A stretch of DNA of 64,000 bases from Niabella aurantiaca DSM 17617 (GTDB lineage Bacteria; Bacteroidota; Bacteroidia; Chitinophagales; Chitinophagaceae), in the NCBI RefSeq assembly GCF_000374125.1, contig NZ_KB893645.1, forward strand, positions 124,109-188,108, read 5' to 3'. Position 1 is the stretch's first letter; each line of letters opens with the position of its first letter. The notes under the pieces are model-generated. The model did not search any database. It saw only the letters and a program-made list of their open reading frames with translations, and was not told where the DNA came from. A program made the position numbers and the translations under genes. Below are positions 25,271 through 33,897 of the stretch, one piece after another.

Positions 25271-26560
25271 TTATTTTAAACGGTATTTGCGCTGCACCCG
25301 GGGACTGTCAAAGTATTTATTGATCTGGTCTTCCGACATCGTCTCCGCTATTTCGGTGGGCACTTCTGCCAGCTGGGTCTGGCTTTGCCGGAGCTCTTTT
25401 TTAATAGCTTCCGTTTTTGTTGCAATATTCGGGTCGCGGTCGCTGGACAGTTTATTATCAAAGAGCACATATTCGAGCCGTTTAATATTGGCCCGGAGCA
25501 GGCTGGCCTGGTTTTGTTCCACATTTTTTACCGGTGCTGCAGCTTCCTTTACCGGCAAAGCCACTATGCCGATGCTTGGCAGGATCTTCCCGGTATTGGC
25601 CCTTCCCTTGTCCTTTTCATCTTTAGGATCCGCAGTGGTTGCCAGAACAGTTCCGGTGAGGGTAGTGGTTGCCGTGGTAATGTCGAAACCAGACCGCCAG
25701 CTTTTTGTATTCTTTAGCTTTTTATCCAGCTGGAGAAAAGTGTATTTATACCGCAGGAGCCAGCGGTTCATATTTTCCACGGCGTCATTATATTCCCGGG
25801 TAGCGATGTCAAAATTCAGGGCGTTTCTGATAACGACGCGTACGCGGGCTGTATCCGTAAAATTAAACTGGGTGGTACCGATGAACATCAGGTTTACGAT
25901 CTTTACACGGGCTGAGTCTTTTTCGTTCACAAAGTCGTAGCCCGGCGTCCATTCAAAGGTATCATCGCAGCTCTTGGGCAGTTTAAAATTGCCAATGGAG
26001 ATGTTACTGGAAACGAGGATCCGCTCAATGGAAAAATTTCCGTTATCGCAAAGAATATTGAAGGCCAGTTTATTGCCTTCTTCAATATACACCGGGCTTA
26101 CAACGGACGGCTTTACCCGTGGAAAAATAATATCGGTGCTGTAAAATGAAATCGTAAACGAAGTGTCTACCCGGTCATTGGGATCCGAAAGGTTCTGTAC
26201 CCCGATCTGTACGGGATATTTGGTGTCGTATTTCAACCTGCCGGCCATGAACAGGGATTTATTGGCCTTAAAGGAGAGGGTACCATTGTCCTTGTCGATC
26301 CGCAATCCGGTTGGCGCATCCTTCAGGAACCAGTAATAGTTTTTGACAGGCTTGTTGATCTGTAGTTTATACGACAGGCTGGAGTCTACGTGCAACGAAA
26401 AAAATGGGTTCAGGTTAATGATCCTCAGGGCTGTATCGATATGACGGTAAACATTGTTATTGATCGAGGGAAGGTTTACAGAGTCATTTATAACCTGGGC
26501 ATTGAGTGCTCCGGAACCGGTAAGCACAAGCGCTGTAAAAAATATTATTTTTCTAAGCAT
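25271..26560 (-). CDS. Secreted protein with Ig/cadherin-like strands, unknown function
   Basis: About 429 aa (ATG at 26560; another ATG two codons earlier at 26566). Signal peptide MLRKIIFFTALVLTGSGALNAQ. The N-terminal half contains LKDAPTGLRIDKDNGTLSFK, the phrasing of Ig-like/cadherin-like putative binding domains in Bacteroidota, and a second similar domain near FEWTPGYDFVNEKDSARVKI. The C-terminal 200 residues are charged and helical (MNRWLLRYKYTFLQLDKKLK). Role unknown; an envelope scaffold is a guess. Confidence 0.7.
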   Translation of the reverse strand: MLRKIIFFTALVLTGSGALNAQVINDSVNLPSINNNVYRHIDTALRIINLNPFFSLHVDSSLSYKLQINKPVKNYYWFLKDAPTGLRIDKDNGTLSFKANKSLFMAGRLKYDTKYPVQIGVQNLSDPNDRVDTSFTISFYSTDIIFPRVKPSVVSPVYIEEGNKLAFNILCDNGNFSIERILVSSNISIGNFKLPKSCDDTFEWTPGYDFVNEKDSARVKIVNLMFIGTTQFNFTDTARVRVVIRNALNFDIATREYNDAVENMNRWLLRYKYTFLQLDKKLKNTKSWRSGFDITTATTTLTGTVLATTADPKDEKDKGRANTGKILPSIGIVALPVKEAAAPVKNVEQNQASLLRANIKRLEYVLFDNKLSSDRDPNIATKTEAIKKELRQSQTQLAEVPTEIAETMSEDQINKYFDSPRVQRKYRLK

Positions 26561-26648
26561 GATCATAATGGGCGGTTAAAATGATTTGCGAATTTACTGG
26601 ATTATGACGAACTGCGCGGGAATAAGGTTTTATTTGAAGCGCGGAAAA

Positions 26649-26678
26649 TAAAAAAGCCCATTGTAGAAACAACGGGCT
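26649..26678 (-). terminator. Intrinsic terminator after hsp20
   Basis: Read on the minus strand: AGCCCGTTGT, loop TTCT, ACAATGGGCT, then TTTTT. One mismatch in a 10-bp stem. It follows the hsp20 stop by about 50 bases. Confidence 0.7.
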
Positions 26679-26730
26679 CTAAACCAAAACTAACTGCTTA
26701 TGAGAAAAATTTATGTGTCTTTTTAGATCA

Positions 26731-27177
26731 TTAAAGAACTTCTATATCTTTTGACGCCGTTTTTATATTTTCCTTTTTCTGAATGGTCACTATTAAGATA
26801 CCATTAACATATTTGGCTTCAATTTTATCCGTATCCACTTTGTCGTCAACGGTAAAGGTCCTTTTAAAAGACCGGGTCCGGAACTCCTTGCGGATCGTTT
26901 TACCCGTTGTGGCAGAGGCTTCCTCGCTTTTATCAACAGCGATCGTCAGGATTTGTTGGTCAAGGTTGATCTTGAAATCGCCTTTTTCAAATCCGGGCGC
27001 TACAACTTCGATCTGGTACTCGTTTTCTTTTTCAAGGATGTTTACGGGTACGAATCCTTTAATATTCGGATTTTTTACTTCCGTCTTGAAAAGAGTGGGG
27101 ATCTCCGTCATGAAATCGTCTACCAGGCTGGTCAATGTTCTTTCGAAAGGGGTACCGTTGAATTTTACGTTTGTCAT
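26731..27177 (-). CDS. Small heat-shock protein, Hsp20/alpha-crystallin family
   Basis: 148 aa. The alpha-crystallin domain spans about 40-140: FVPVNILEKENEYQIEVVAPG, EFRTRSFKRTFTV and the signature YVNGILIVTIQKKE. ATP-independent chaperone that holds unfolded proteins. The N-terminus (FNGTPFERTLTSLVDDFM) matches the Bacteroidota variety. A long upstream region with a strong dyad at 27256-27301 suggests stress regulation. Confidence 0.93.
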   Translation of the reverse strand: MTNVKFNGTPFERTLTSLVDDFMTEIPTLFKTEVKNPNIKGFVPVNILEKENEYQIEVVAPGFEKGDFKINLDQQILTIAVDKSEEASATTGKTIRKEFRTRSFKRTFTVDDKVDTDKIEAKYVNGILIVTIQKKENIKTASKDIEVL

Positions 27178-27255
27178 TGCTATTCGTTTTAATAAATTTT
27201 AAAATTTTGATTCGTTTCCAATAGTTCAAATTAGCGACCAATTCAAAGTATCGGA

Positions 27256-27301
27256 AATAATGACATTATTTGTCCAATTTTATTGACAAAATGTCATTAT
27301 T
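27256..27301. promoter_or_regulatory. Inverted repeat upstream of hsp20, possible operator
   Basis: AATAATGACATTATTTGTC (27256-27274) faces GACAAAATGTCATTATT (27285-27301); the inverse of the right arm, AATAATGACATTTTGTC, differs only by two inserted bases. Each arm holds its own small palindrome (ATAATGACATTAT; TGACAAAATGTCA). It lies about 80-120 bases before the hsp20 start, near a degenerate TACTTTG box on the minus strand at about 27241-27247. Confidence 0.5.
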
Positions 27302-27662
27302 CGATAGTGTTTAGCGTATGAATTGTCAGTTTGCTGGAGAGAGGATGCCGCAGATCCATCGGTTGGATGTTGCCGCGATTCACTTGCCGGCCATTCATGA
27401 TCTGCGCATCGGCGGCAAAGAATTAAGAACTTCATAGTATAAGTGCCGCGGATCCGCAGCGTTTTTTATGCTCACAGATGGCACAGAGTTTTACAGATTT
27501 GTATTGAATCATTTTAAGTCTGTGCCAGTCTGTGAAATCCGTAAGGCCCTTTTACATATTTTCTTGCGCCTCCCCTGGTTCTCCGGGGCGTCATTCGGCT
27601 CTTTTATAAATCACCGTCAAGAACCGGAATGCTCCTCTTCATCATCGCACCAACTTTTTATC
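27302..27662. repeat. Long spacer with CACAGA/TCTGTG inverted word-repeat
   Basis: No convincing gene. At 27473-27490 CACAGATGGCACAGAGTT is mirrored at 27516-27534 by AAGTCTGTGCCAGTCTGTG. The rest (27310-27440) has several GATCC- and GCCG-rich words but no clear structure. Confidence 0.55.
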
Positions 27663-27670
27663 TATTTTTG
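27663..27670 (+). promoter_or_regulatory. -7 box TATTTTTG for the bacilliredoxin gene
   Basis: TAnnTTTG match 27 bases before the ATG at 27698, giving a leader of about 20 bases. Confidence 0.5.
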
Positions 27671-27697
27671 TGTTATCGTTTTAAATTAATATAAATT

Positions 27698-28114
27698 ATG
27701 TATCCACAGGAAATAGTGATCCCGATGATGGAAGAATTGACCGACAACGGTTTTGAAAATCTTTCCACCCCGGAAGCTGTAGAAGCTTCATTAGCAAAAA
27801 AAGGAACCAATCTTTTGGTAATTAATTCGGTATGCGGATGTTCTGCCGGAACGGCACGGCCCGGTGTTTTGTTGGCAGTAGCCAATACGGAAAAAAAGCC
27901 GGACCATCTGACCACCAGTTTTGCCGGGTTCGATATGGATGCGGTAAGCAAGGTACGGGAGCATTTGTTACCCTACCCGCCGTCTTCTCCCTCCATTGCT
28001 TTGTTTAAAGACGGAGCGTTGGTGCATTTTATCGAACGTCATCAGATCGAGGGGCGCTCTGCGCAAATGATCGCTCAGAATCTGATCGCTGCTTTTGACG
28101 AGTATTGCAATTAA
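27698..28114 (+). CDS. BrxA/BrxB-family bacilliredoxin
   Basis: 138 aa, thioredoxin-like fold. The active-site motif is CGC at 46-48 (NSVCGCSAGTARPG), as in the YphP/YqiW family that removes bacillithiol or similar thiols from proteins. C-terminal PSIALFKDGALVHFIERHQIEG matches the family. Bacillithiol is reported in some Bacteroidota, so the thiol partner is plausible, not shown. Monocistronic with its own promoter and terminator. Confidence 0.9.
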   Translation: MYPQEIVIPMMEELTDNGFENLSTPEAVEASLAKKGTNLLVINSVCGCSAGTARPGVLLAVANTEKKPDHLTTSFAGFDMDAVSKVREHLLPYPPSSPSIALFKDGALVHFIERHQIEGRSAQMIAQNLIAAFDEYCN

Positions 28115-28139
28115 TTACGCCCCGGGGGTTAATGAACAG

Positions 28140-28176
28140 AAGGTCCTACATGGAAGAATGCAGGACCTTTTCTTTT
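28140..28176 (+). terminator. Intrinsic terminator after bacilliredoxin gene
   Basis: AAGGTCCT and AGGACCTT (28140-28147 and 28162-28169) form a perfect stem over a 14-base loop, followed by TTCTTTT. Confidence 0.7.
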
Positions 28177-28243
28177 GCCCGTTTCGAAACTACAGCGGGT
28201 GCTAAAAGGAAAACTTTTAAGTGTTTAAACCTTAAACCTGCCT

Positions 28244-28251
28244 TATATTTG
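28244..28251 (+). promoter_or_regulatory. -7 box TATATTTG for lgt
   Basis: Perfect TAnnTTTG match, 24 bases before the lgt ATG at 28276. Confidence 0.5.
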
Positions 28252-28275
28252 TAATATTGTGCTCAATTTTAACGC

Positions 28276-29562
28276 ATGTATCCAAACCTGTATTACGTAT
28301 TTAAAGATTTTTTCGGAATTGAGTGGAACTTTCTGCATTTTGTAAATTCCTTTGGTTTTTTTGTTGCGCTGGCCTTTATCATCTGTTCCATTGTACTGGC
28401 AAAGGAGCTTCGCCGGAAAGGAAAAGAAGGGCTGCTGGGCCCGGTAGAGGAAAAAGTGGTGGTGGGCAAACCGGCTTCAACGGCGGAGCTGGGCGCGAAC
28501 TTTGGCCTTGGTTTTCTGCTTGGATACAAGATCATCGGACTGTTCCTTGCAAACGGCAATGCTGTTAACCCGCAGGAATATATCTTTTCTTCCCGCGGCA
28601 ACTGGCTGGCGGGCATCGGGCTGGGATTGGTATTTGCTTTTATAAAATGGCGCGAAAAGAACCGGCAGAAGCTGGCCACGCCCGAAACGCGCACGATCAG
28701 GGTCTGGCCGCACGACCGGGTGGGGGAGATCACCATGATCGCGATCATTTTCGGGTTGCTGGGCGCTAAATTGTTCGACACTTTTGAGAACTGGGATTCA
28801 TTCATTAAAGACCCGTCCTCTATTTTTTCGATGTCGGGGCTGACCTTTTATGGCGGACTGATCTGTGCCGGTATCGCCCTTTGGTGGTATACCCGTAAGC
28901 ACCAGATCCCTTTCCGGCATTTCCTCGATGTAATGGCCCCGGTGATGATGCTGGCATACGGCCTGGGGCGCATCGGCTGCCAGGTTGCCGGCGATGGGGA
29001 CTGGGGCATTTATAATGCTGCGTTCAAAACAACGGCAGCCGGAGGAGTTGTTCCGGCCTCCCTGAGCGATTTTCAGGCAACCGTGGCGCAGCAGGCAGAC
29101 TTCTTTGCACACAATTCCACACATCATGCATTTTTTCCGAAACCGGGATTCCTGAGCTTTTTGCCCGACTGGTTTTTTGCCTATGATTTTCCGCACAATG
29201 TGAACGAAACCGGTATAGCCCTTGCAGGCTGCACCGGCAAATACTGCAATCACCTCCCGGTTCCCGTATTTCCTACCTCTCTTTATGAGATCATTATGGG
29301 ACTTCTTCTTTTTGGCCTACTGTGGCTGATCCGGAAGCGCTTTAAAACACCCGGCATGCTTTTTGGCATCTATTTGATATTAAATGGCTTGGAACGATTT
29401 TTCATAGAAAAGATCCGGGTAAACGTGAAAATGGAATTCCTCGGCATGCAGATCACACAGGCGGAACTGATCTCGTTTTTGATGGTCATTGGCGGAATTC
29501 TGATGATCATTGCATTAAAACGCATGAACCGGGAAGGAAACACCCCTTTAAAAACGTCATAA
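28276..29562 (+). CDS. lgt: Prolipoprotein diacylglyceryl transferase
   Basis: 428 aa inner-membrane enzyme that puts diacylglycerol on the lipobox Cys of prolipoproteins. Signature GRIGCQVAGDGDWG at 231-244, catalytic-type LTFYGGL (189-195) and a conserved ERFFIEKIRVN near the C-terminus. It is far longer than the roughly 270-290 aa of E. coli-type Lgt: there are extra loops at about 45-75 and 245-315 (the latter with HNSTHHAFFPKPG). Long Lgt variants are usual in Bacteroidota. Confidence 0.92.
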   Translation: MYPNLYYVFKDFFGIEWNFLHFVNSFGFFVALAFIICSIVLAKELRRKGKEGLLGPVEEKVVVGKPASTAELGANFGLGFLLGYKIIGLFLANGNAVNPQEYIFSSRGNWLAGIGLGLVFAFIKWREKNRQKLATPETRTIRVWPHDRVGEITMIAIIFGLLGAKLFDTFENWDSFIKDPSSIFSMSGLTFYGGLICAGIALWWYTRKHQIPFRHFLDVMAPVMMLAYGLGRIGCQVAGDGDWGIYNAAFKTTAAGGVVPASLSDFQATVAQQADFFAHNSTHHAFFPKPGFLSFLPDWFFAYDFPHNVNETGIALAGCTGKYCNHLPVPVFPTSLYEIIMGLLLFGLLWLIRKRFKTPGMLFGIYLILNGLERFFIEKIRVNVKMEFLGMQITQAELISFLMVIGGILMIIALKRMNREGNTPLKTS

Positions 29563-29643
29563 TCTAAGGATAACTATCTTTTTAAAAAACTGTTATATTA
29601 CAGATAAGTTCTGATACCAGATGGTTTTTCGCAAATTCTGTTG

Positions 29644-29651
29644 TATCTTTG
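29644..29651 (+). promoter_or_regulatory. -7 box TATCTTTG for the sigma factor gene
   Basis: TAnnTTTG match with a T-rich -33 region (GGTTTTTCG) about 20 bases upstream. The leader to the ATG at 29733 would be about 75 bases and contains TCCGGGCCCTTTCCGGA, a possible small hairpin. Confidence 0.5.
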
Positions 29652-29732
29652 AATGTTTTTAAAAAAACTGTTAATATTATCCTATAGGAAATCCGGGCCC
29701 TTTCCGGAAGGCTATTATAACTAAATTTTATT

Positions 29733-30590
29733 ATGCGCCAGCTAAAAATTGCTACACAAATTACTAACCGTGATTCTCAGGCGGTCGAAAAATATCTGCA
29801 GGAAATTTCGAAGATTTCCATGATCACGCCTGAGGAGGAAACAACACTGGCCCAGAAGATAAAAATGGGTGATCAGCGTGCATTGGATAAACTGGTTCAG
29901 GCGAACCTGCGTTTTGTGGTGTCCGTAGCAAAGCAATACCAACACCAGGGGCTTTCGTTAAGCGATCTGATCAACGAGGGGAACCTCGGGTTGATCAAGG
30001 CTGCGCAACGTTTTGATGAAACCAAAGGTTTTAAGTTTATTTCTTATGCGGTTTGGTGGATCCGCCAGTCCATTTTGCAGGCTCTGGCAGAGCAGGGAAG
30101 ACTGGTGCGTTTGCCACAGAACAAGATCGGAACCTATAATAAAGCCAATAAGGCGTATATGGCTTTTGAACAGGAGCACGAGCGGGAGCCCTCCACAGAA
30201 GAGTTGTCGGAGCTGCTGGAAATGAGTGAAACAGAGATCAATAATATTTTTCAGAGCAATACCCGCCATACTTCACTGGATGCCCCGGTGCATGAAGCCG
30301 AAGATGTGGCCATGGGCGACCTGCTGGAAGGCGGTTCGGATACAGATGATGATGTGATGAAGGATTCGTTGCGCAATGAGATCCGCCGTGTTTTGAAATC
30401 ACTTTCTCCAAGAGAAGCTGAAATCGTAAACGCGTACTTTGGCCTGGATGGGGAAAATGGTGTGACGATCGAGCAGATCGGTCAGAAATATGACCTCACC
30501 AAGGAGCGTATCCGCCAGATAAAGGAAAGAGCCATCAAGCGTTTGCAGAAAGCACGTTATAGCAGTGCACTGAAATCATACCTGGGATAG
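29733..30590 (+). CDS. rpoD: Primary RNA polymerase sigma factor (RpoD/SigA)
   Basis: 285 aa, short because region 1.1 is missing, as in Bacteroidota primary sigma factors. Region 1.2 is at 17-50 (VEKYLQEISKISMITPEEE), region 2 at about 50-120 (LVQANLRFVVSVAKQY; DLINEGNLGLIKAAQRFD; SYAVWWIRQSI), region 3 and region 4.2 (TIEQIGQKYDLTKERIRQIK) follow. It recognises the TTG/TAnnTTTG promoters seen across this window. Its own promoter is of the same type, so it probably autoregulates. Confidence 0.95.
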   Translation: MRQLKIATQITNRDSQAVEKYLQEISKISMITPEEETTLAQKIKMGDQRALDKLVQANLRFVVSVAKQYQHQGLSLSDLINEGNLGLIKAAQRFDETKGFKFISYAVWWIRQSILQALAEQGRLVRLPQNKIGTYNKANKAYMAFEQEHEREPSTEELSELLEMSETEINNIFQSNTRHTSLDAPVHEAEDVAMGDLLEGGSDTDDDVMKDSLRNEIRRVLKSLSPREAEIVNAYFGLDGENGVTIEQIGQKYDLTKERIRQIKERAIKRLQKARYSSALKSYLG

Positions 30591-30676
30591 GTTGAATTTT
30601 TGATAAAGTAATAAAAAGCTTCGGACTATTTTCGGGGTTTTTTTTTGTTCTTGCCGGAGTAGATTTATTTTCCGCT

Positions 30677-31357
30677 ATGAAGAAAGTGGTTGCATTACAC
30701 TGCGTGGTATTATGCGTTTGGAATGCATCGGGACAAAATGAGATCAAAATGTACCGGCTGGACAACGGTCCGGTTTACGATCAAAGGCAGTTTGATAGTA
30801 TTCTGGGTGCCGGAAATGTGGCCATATCCCTGATCAGCAGTGAAAAAAAAGGGGATACCATTTTTGTTAACAGCAAGATAAATAAAATAGCCCCACAGGA
30901 GATCGTGGGAAAATATGAAAAGAAGCAATTGCCGGCACTCTCTTTTTCGGATATACGCGGCAGGCGTTACGATAGCCGGAAATTAAAAGGCTATGTGCTT
31001 TACTTCAACTTTTGGTCGGTTTTCTGCGGTCCCTGCGTAGCAGAAATACCGGATCTCAATCAATTGAAGGACTTGTATAAAGGCAAAAAAGCTTTATTCT
31101 TTGCCATTGCCCCTGAATCTGAGGCGGAGCTCAAAACGTTTTTGGCAGCCCATCCGTTTAATTTTAATATTGTAAGCAGCAGTGCACTATTTAAAGAACT
31201 CGGGATTGATGGTTATCCCGCTCATTTCTTTATAGACCGTAACGGAGTGATCCGTAAAGTCAGTACCGGCACGCCGCTTAAAAAGAATCCCGATACCGGT
31301 AAATGGGAGGTGAACGTAGTTGGAAGCAATGCTGAAATCATGAATCAATTAAAATAG
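30677..31357 (+). CDS. TlpA-family thioredoxin-like protein, exported
   Basis: 226 aa. Signal peptide MKKVVALHCVVLCVWNASGQ, then a TlpA/AhpC-TSA domain with redox motif FCGPC (C117, C120) and cis-Pro region GYPAHFFIDRNGVI. Likely a periplasmic disulfide reductase. The N-terminal 80 residues before the thioredoxin fold are unassigned. The stop is 1 base from the next ATG, so it is co-transcribed with the reductase gene at 31359. Confidence 0.85.
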   Translation: MKKVVALHCVVLCVWNASGQNEIKMYRLDNGPVYDQRQFDSILGAGNVAISLISSEKKGDTIFVNSKINKIAPQEIVGKYEKKQLPALSFSDIRGRRYDSRKLKGYVLYFNFWSVFCGPCVAEIPDLNQLKDLYKGKKALFFAIAPESEAELKTFLAAHPFNFNIVSSSALFKELGIDGYPAHFFIDRNGVIRKVSTGTPLKKNPDTGKWEVNVVGSNAEIMNQLK

Positions 31358-31358
31358 C

Positions 31359-32246
31359 ATGAAAATTCTAGTAACAGGCTCAAACGGGCTGGTAGGAAGT
31401 TATGTGGTGCAGCAATTGCTGGAGGCCGGGCACACCGTGTTTGCGTCTTCGCGTACGGAAGACCGATCTGCGTTTAAAGCGCCCAATTACCGCTTTGTAC
31501 AAATGGATTTTACTGATCCGTATGCGCTGGATGCCGCTTTTGAAGCGATACAGCCGGAAGTAGTGGTGCACAGCGGTGCCCAAAGCAAACCAGATGATTG
31601 TGAAAAAGACCAGGCGGAAGCCTATAGGGTCAATACGGTGGGAACGGTGCAGCTGCTGTTGAATGCAGCCGCGTGCCGGAGCTTTTTTATCTTTTTATCA
31701 ACCGATTTTATTTTTAACGGGAAGGAAGGCATGCATGGGGAGCAGGATCCGGCAGACCCGGTCAACTATTATGGCCGGACCAAGCTGGAAGCGGAAGAGG
31801 CCGTGCAGGAATATGCGCATGGCTGGGCGGTTGTACGTACGGTATTTGTGTATGGAAAGCCCCTGCATGGGCGTGATTGCTTTGTGACCATGATCTCCAA
31901 AAAACTCCGGGATCGTGAACCGTATAAAGTGGTGGACGACCAGGAGCGGACACCCACGTATGCCGGCGACCTGGCAAAAGGAATTGCGGCGATCATCGAA
32001 AAAAGAGCGCCGGGTATCTTTCACCTGTGTGGTGAGGATGTGTTGTCGCCTTACCGGATGGCAATGAAGGTGGCGGAGTATATGGGCATTGCAGATCATT
32101 TGCTGGAGCCGGTAACCACGGCTTCGCTGCATGCCGTGGCAAAACGCCCGTTAAAAAGCGGCCTGGACGTGTCCCGCGCAAAACAACTGCTGGGCTACAG
32201 GCCCTTATCTTTTCAGGAAGGGTTGCAAAGAACGCTTGGGGGATAA
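31359..32246 (+). CDS. NAD(P)-dependent SDR, dTDP-4-dehydrorhamnose reductase-like
   Basis: 295 aa extended SDR. GSNGLVGSYV (7-16) binds the cofactor; catalytic Tyr-Lys in YYGRTKLEAE (about 142-151); Ser in FLSTDFIFNG. Ends with GLDVSRAKQLLGYRPLSFQEGL, typical of RmlD-like reductases. No rmlA/B/C genes are near, so the substrate is open. Ends 5 bases before the convergent DUF1684 gene. Confidence 0.82.
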   Translation: MKILVTGSNGLVGSYVVQQLLEAGHTVFASSRTEDRSAFKAPNYRFVQMDFTDPYALDAAFEAIQPEVVVHSGAQSKPDDCEKDQAEAYRVNTVGTVQLLLNAAACRSFFIFLSTDFIFNGKEGMHGEQDPADPVNYYGRTKLEAEEAVQEYAHGWAVVRTVFVYGKPLHGRDCFVTMISKKLRDREPYKVVDDQERTPTYAGDLAKGIAAIIEKRAPGIFHLCGEDVLSPYRMAMKVAEYMGIADHLLEPVTTASLHAVAKRPLKSGLDVSRAKQLLGYRPLSFQEGLQRTLGG

Positions 32247-32251
32247 AGCGC

Positions 32252-32845
32252 CTATTCTTCTTTTGCAAATTGCTGCTCGCCCGCGTTTATGGCGATCTTC
32301 AGATGATTCTCCCGGGGCGGAACCGGGCAGCTGTACCCTTCGCTAACGTAAGCGCAATAAGGGTTATAGGCCTTATTGAAATCCAAAATTAACTGCCCGT
32401 TGCGGATATCGGTTGTCTTCAGATCCAGGTACCGCCCCGTGGCATAGCTTTCCTTGCCGTTGGTAGCATCCTTAAAGGGCAGGAACAAATAATCGGCATA
32501 TACTTTTTGCTGCAGTAAGAACTGCGACTGGTAAAGGGCCAGTTTTTGTTTGCTTCCGGCCAGGGTAAACTCCAGCCATCCATAAATGCGGTATTGTTTG
32601 GGTTTACCGCTGGAAGTGGCCACCGGCATCCAGGTGCTGTTTGTTTCTTTTGTGAAACGGGCGGTTACCCGGTAGCTTTCATCAACGGGAAAAAAACGGA
32701 ACTGCTTTTTGTGCGCACCGGTAACCACCTGGTGGTTCTTTACATAGTCAGCAATAAACCGGTCGATACTGTCTTTGTAAAGTTCCTGTGTGCTTGCAGT
32801 GGCCGCAAAAGACAGGACAAGGATAGAGAGGATCATTTGTTTCAT
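32252..32845 (-). CDS. DUF1684 family protein, exported
   Basis: 197 aa with a signal peptide (MKQMILSILVLSFAATASTQ). The family core is clear: YGWLEFTLAGSKQKLALYQ, LFLPFKDATNGKESYATGRY and the C-terminal DFNKAYNPYCAYVSEGYSCP plus PPRENHLKIAINAGE. Biochemical role unknown. It overlaps the upstream ctlX gene by 4 bases, so the two share an mRNA and are probably translationally coupled. Confidence 0.8.
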   Translation of the reverse strand: MKQMILSILVLSFAATASTQELYKDSIDRFIADYVKNHQVVTGAHKKQFRFFPVDESYRVTARFTKETNSTWMPVATSSGKPKQYRIYGWLEFTLAGSKQKLALYQSQFLLQQKVYADYLFLPFKDATNGKESYATGRYLDLKTTDIRNGQLILDFNKAYNPYCAYVSEGYSCPVPPRENHLKIAINAGEQQFAKEE

Positions 32846-33780
32846 AAGTGCTGTTGCGATGAATGATGTGTTTGTTGCGGAAGAAAGATCTCTGCGATCA
32901 TACAGCGGGCGCTTCCCCCGCCGTTTTGTTCAATGGTGGTAAGGGGGGTATGCAAAATGGGATTGTACGCCTCCAGCTGCCGCCGTTGCGTTTCCGTTAA
33001 CGAATCAAAAGCGGCAGAGGACATAACCAGGAACCGCTGTCCTTCTGTATTTCTTACCTGTAAGGCATTGCCCGCAAAGTGTTCCATTTGATCGATGCTG
33101 ATGGGGATGATCGTTTTTCCCGTTCCGGTAAGTGATCCAAGCACCTGGTTGCGCTCTGCTTCATCGGTGATCGTTTCCTCTGCAATGAGGGCATAGTCCT
33201 CCGCAAGGCTCATCATCACATTGGTATGGTATACCGGGGTGCCGCTGTCGTCGGCAGCATGAAAGAGCACGGGTGTGAAGTCGAGCACTTCGCAAAAATC
33301 GCGCAGCACCTTTTCGTCTGTACGGGGCGACAGGCAGGCATAAGCCTTTTGATGAACACGGTCCAGCACCATGCTGCCTGTTCCTTCGAGGAAAAGATTT
33401 TCTTTCTCGTAGCCGGTGAGATCTACTTTTGAATAAATAATGAACTGTTCCATCAGTTGATGAACAACGTCCTTGGCCCGCTCCGTTCGCCGGTTGGGTG
33501 CAAACATGGGATAGAGCACGATTTGCCCGTCTGCATGCATGGAGATCCAGTTATTCGGAAAAACAGCATCGGGCGTGTAAGGCTGGGGCTGGTCCTGCAG
33601 AACATGAACGTCGATCTGATGACTTCTTAGCAGGGTTACCAACCGGTCAAATTCTTCCTGGGCTTTTTCATTAACGTTCCAATCATTGTTCTTTTTCTGA
33701 AAAGCATTGTTCACTGCCGTTTCGGCGTTATAACCAAAGGCAATGGGCCGGATCATCAATAAGTGAGCGGTTGTCTGCAT
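32842..33780 (-). CDS. ctlX: Citrulline utilization hydrolase CtlX-like amidinotransferase-fold enzyme
   Basis: 312 aa guanidino-group-modifying enzyme. FPNNWISMHADG (about 74-85) binds substrate, YHTNVMMSL holds the catalytic His and GGGSARCMIAEIF the nucleophile Cys293. CtlX-type proteins are annotated as citrulline hydrolases or as arginine-deiminase-related proteins; the precise reaction here is uncertain. It is adjacent to a second member of the superfamily (33898-35328), a pairing that suggests arginine/citrulline breakdown. Confidence 0.85.
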   Translation of the reverse strand: MQTTAHLLMIRPIAFGYNAETAVNNAFQKKNNDWNVNEKAQEEFDRLVTLLRSHQIDVHVLQDQPQPYTPDAVFPNNWISMHADGQIVLYPMFAPNRRTERAKDVVHQLMEQFIIYSKVDLTGYEKENLFLEGTGSMVLDRVHQKAYACLSPRTDEKVLRDFCEVLDFTPVLFHAADDSGTPVYHTNVMMSLAEDYALIAEETITDEAERNQVLGSLTGTGKTIIPISIDQMEHFAGNALQVRNTEGQRFLVMSSAAFDSLTETQRRQLEAYNPILHTPLTTIEQNGGGSARCMIAEIFLPQQTHHSSQQHL

Positions 33781-33897
33781 ATCTGTTAATAAATGAGCAA
33801 TTGTTAAAGATACAAAAGTTTATGCCGTCGGCGCACCGGCGTTGGTGCCTGTTTTCACAAACCCGGCAGGAGGCATTCCCCCAGGGGGGACATATCC

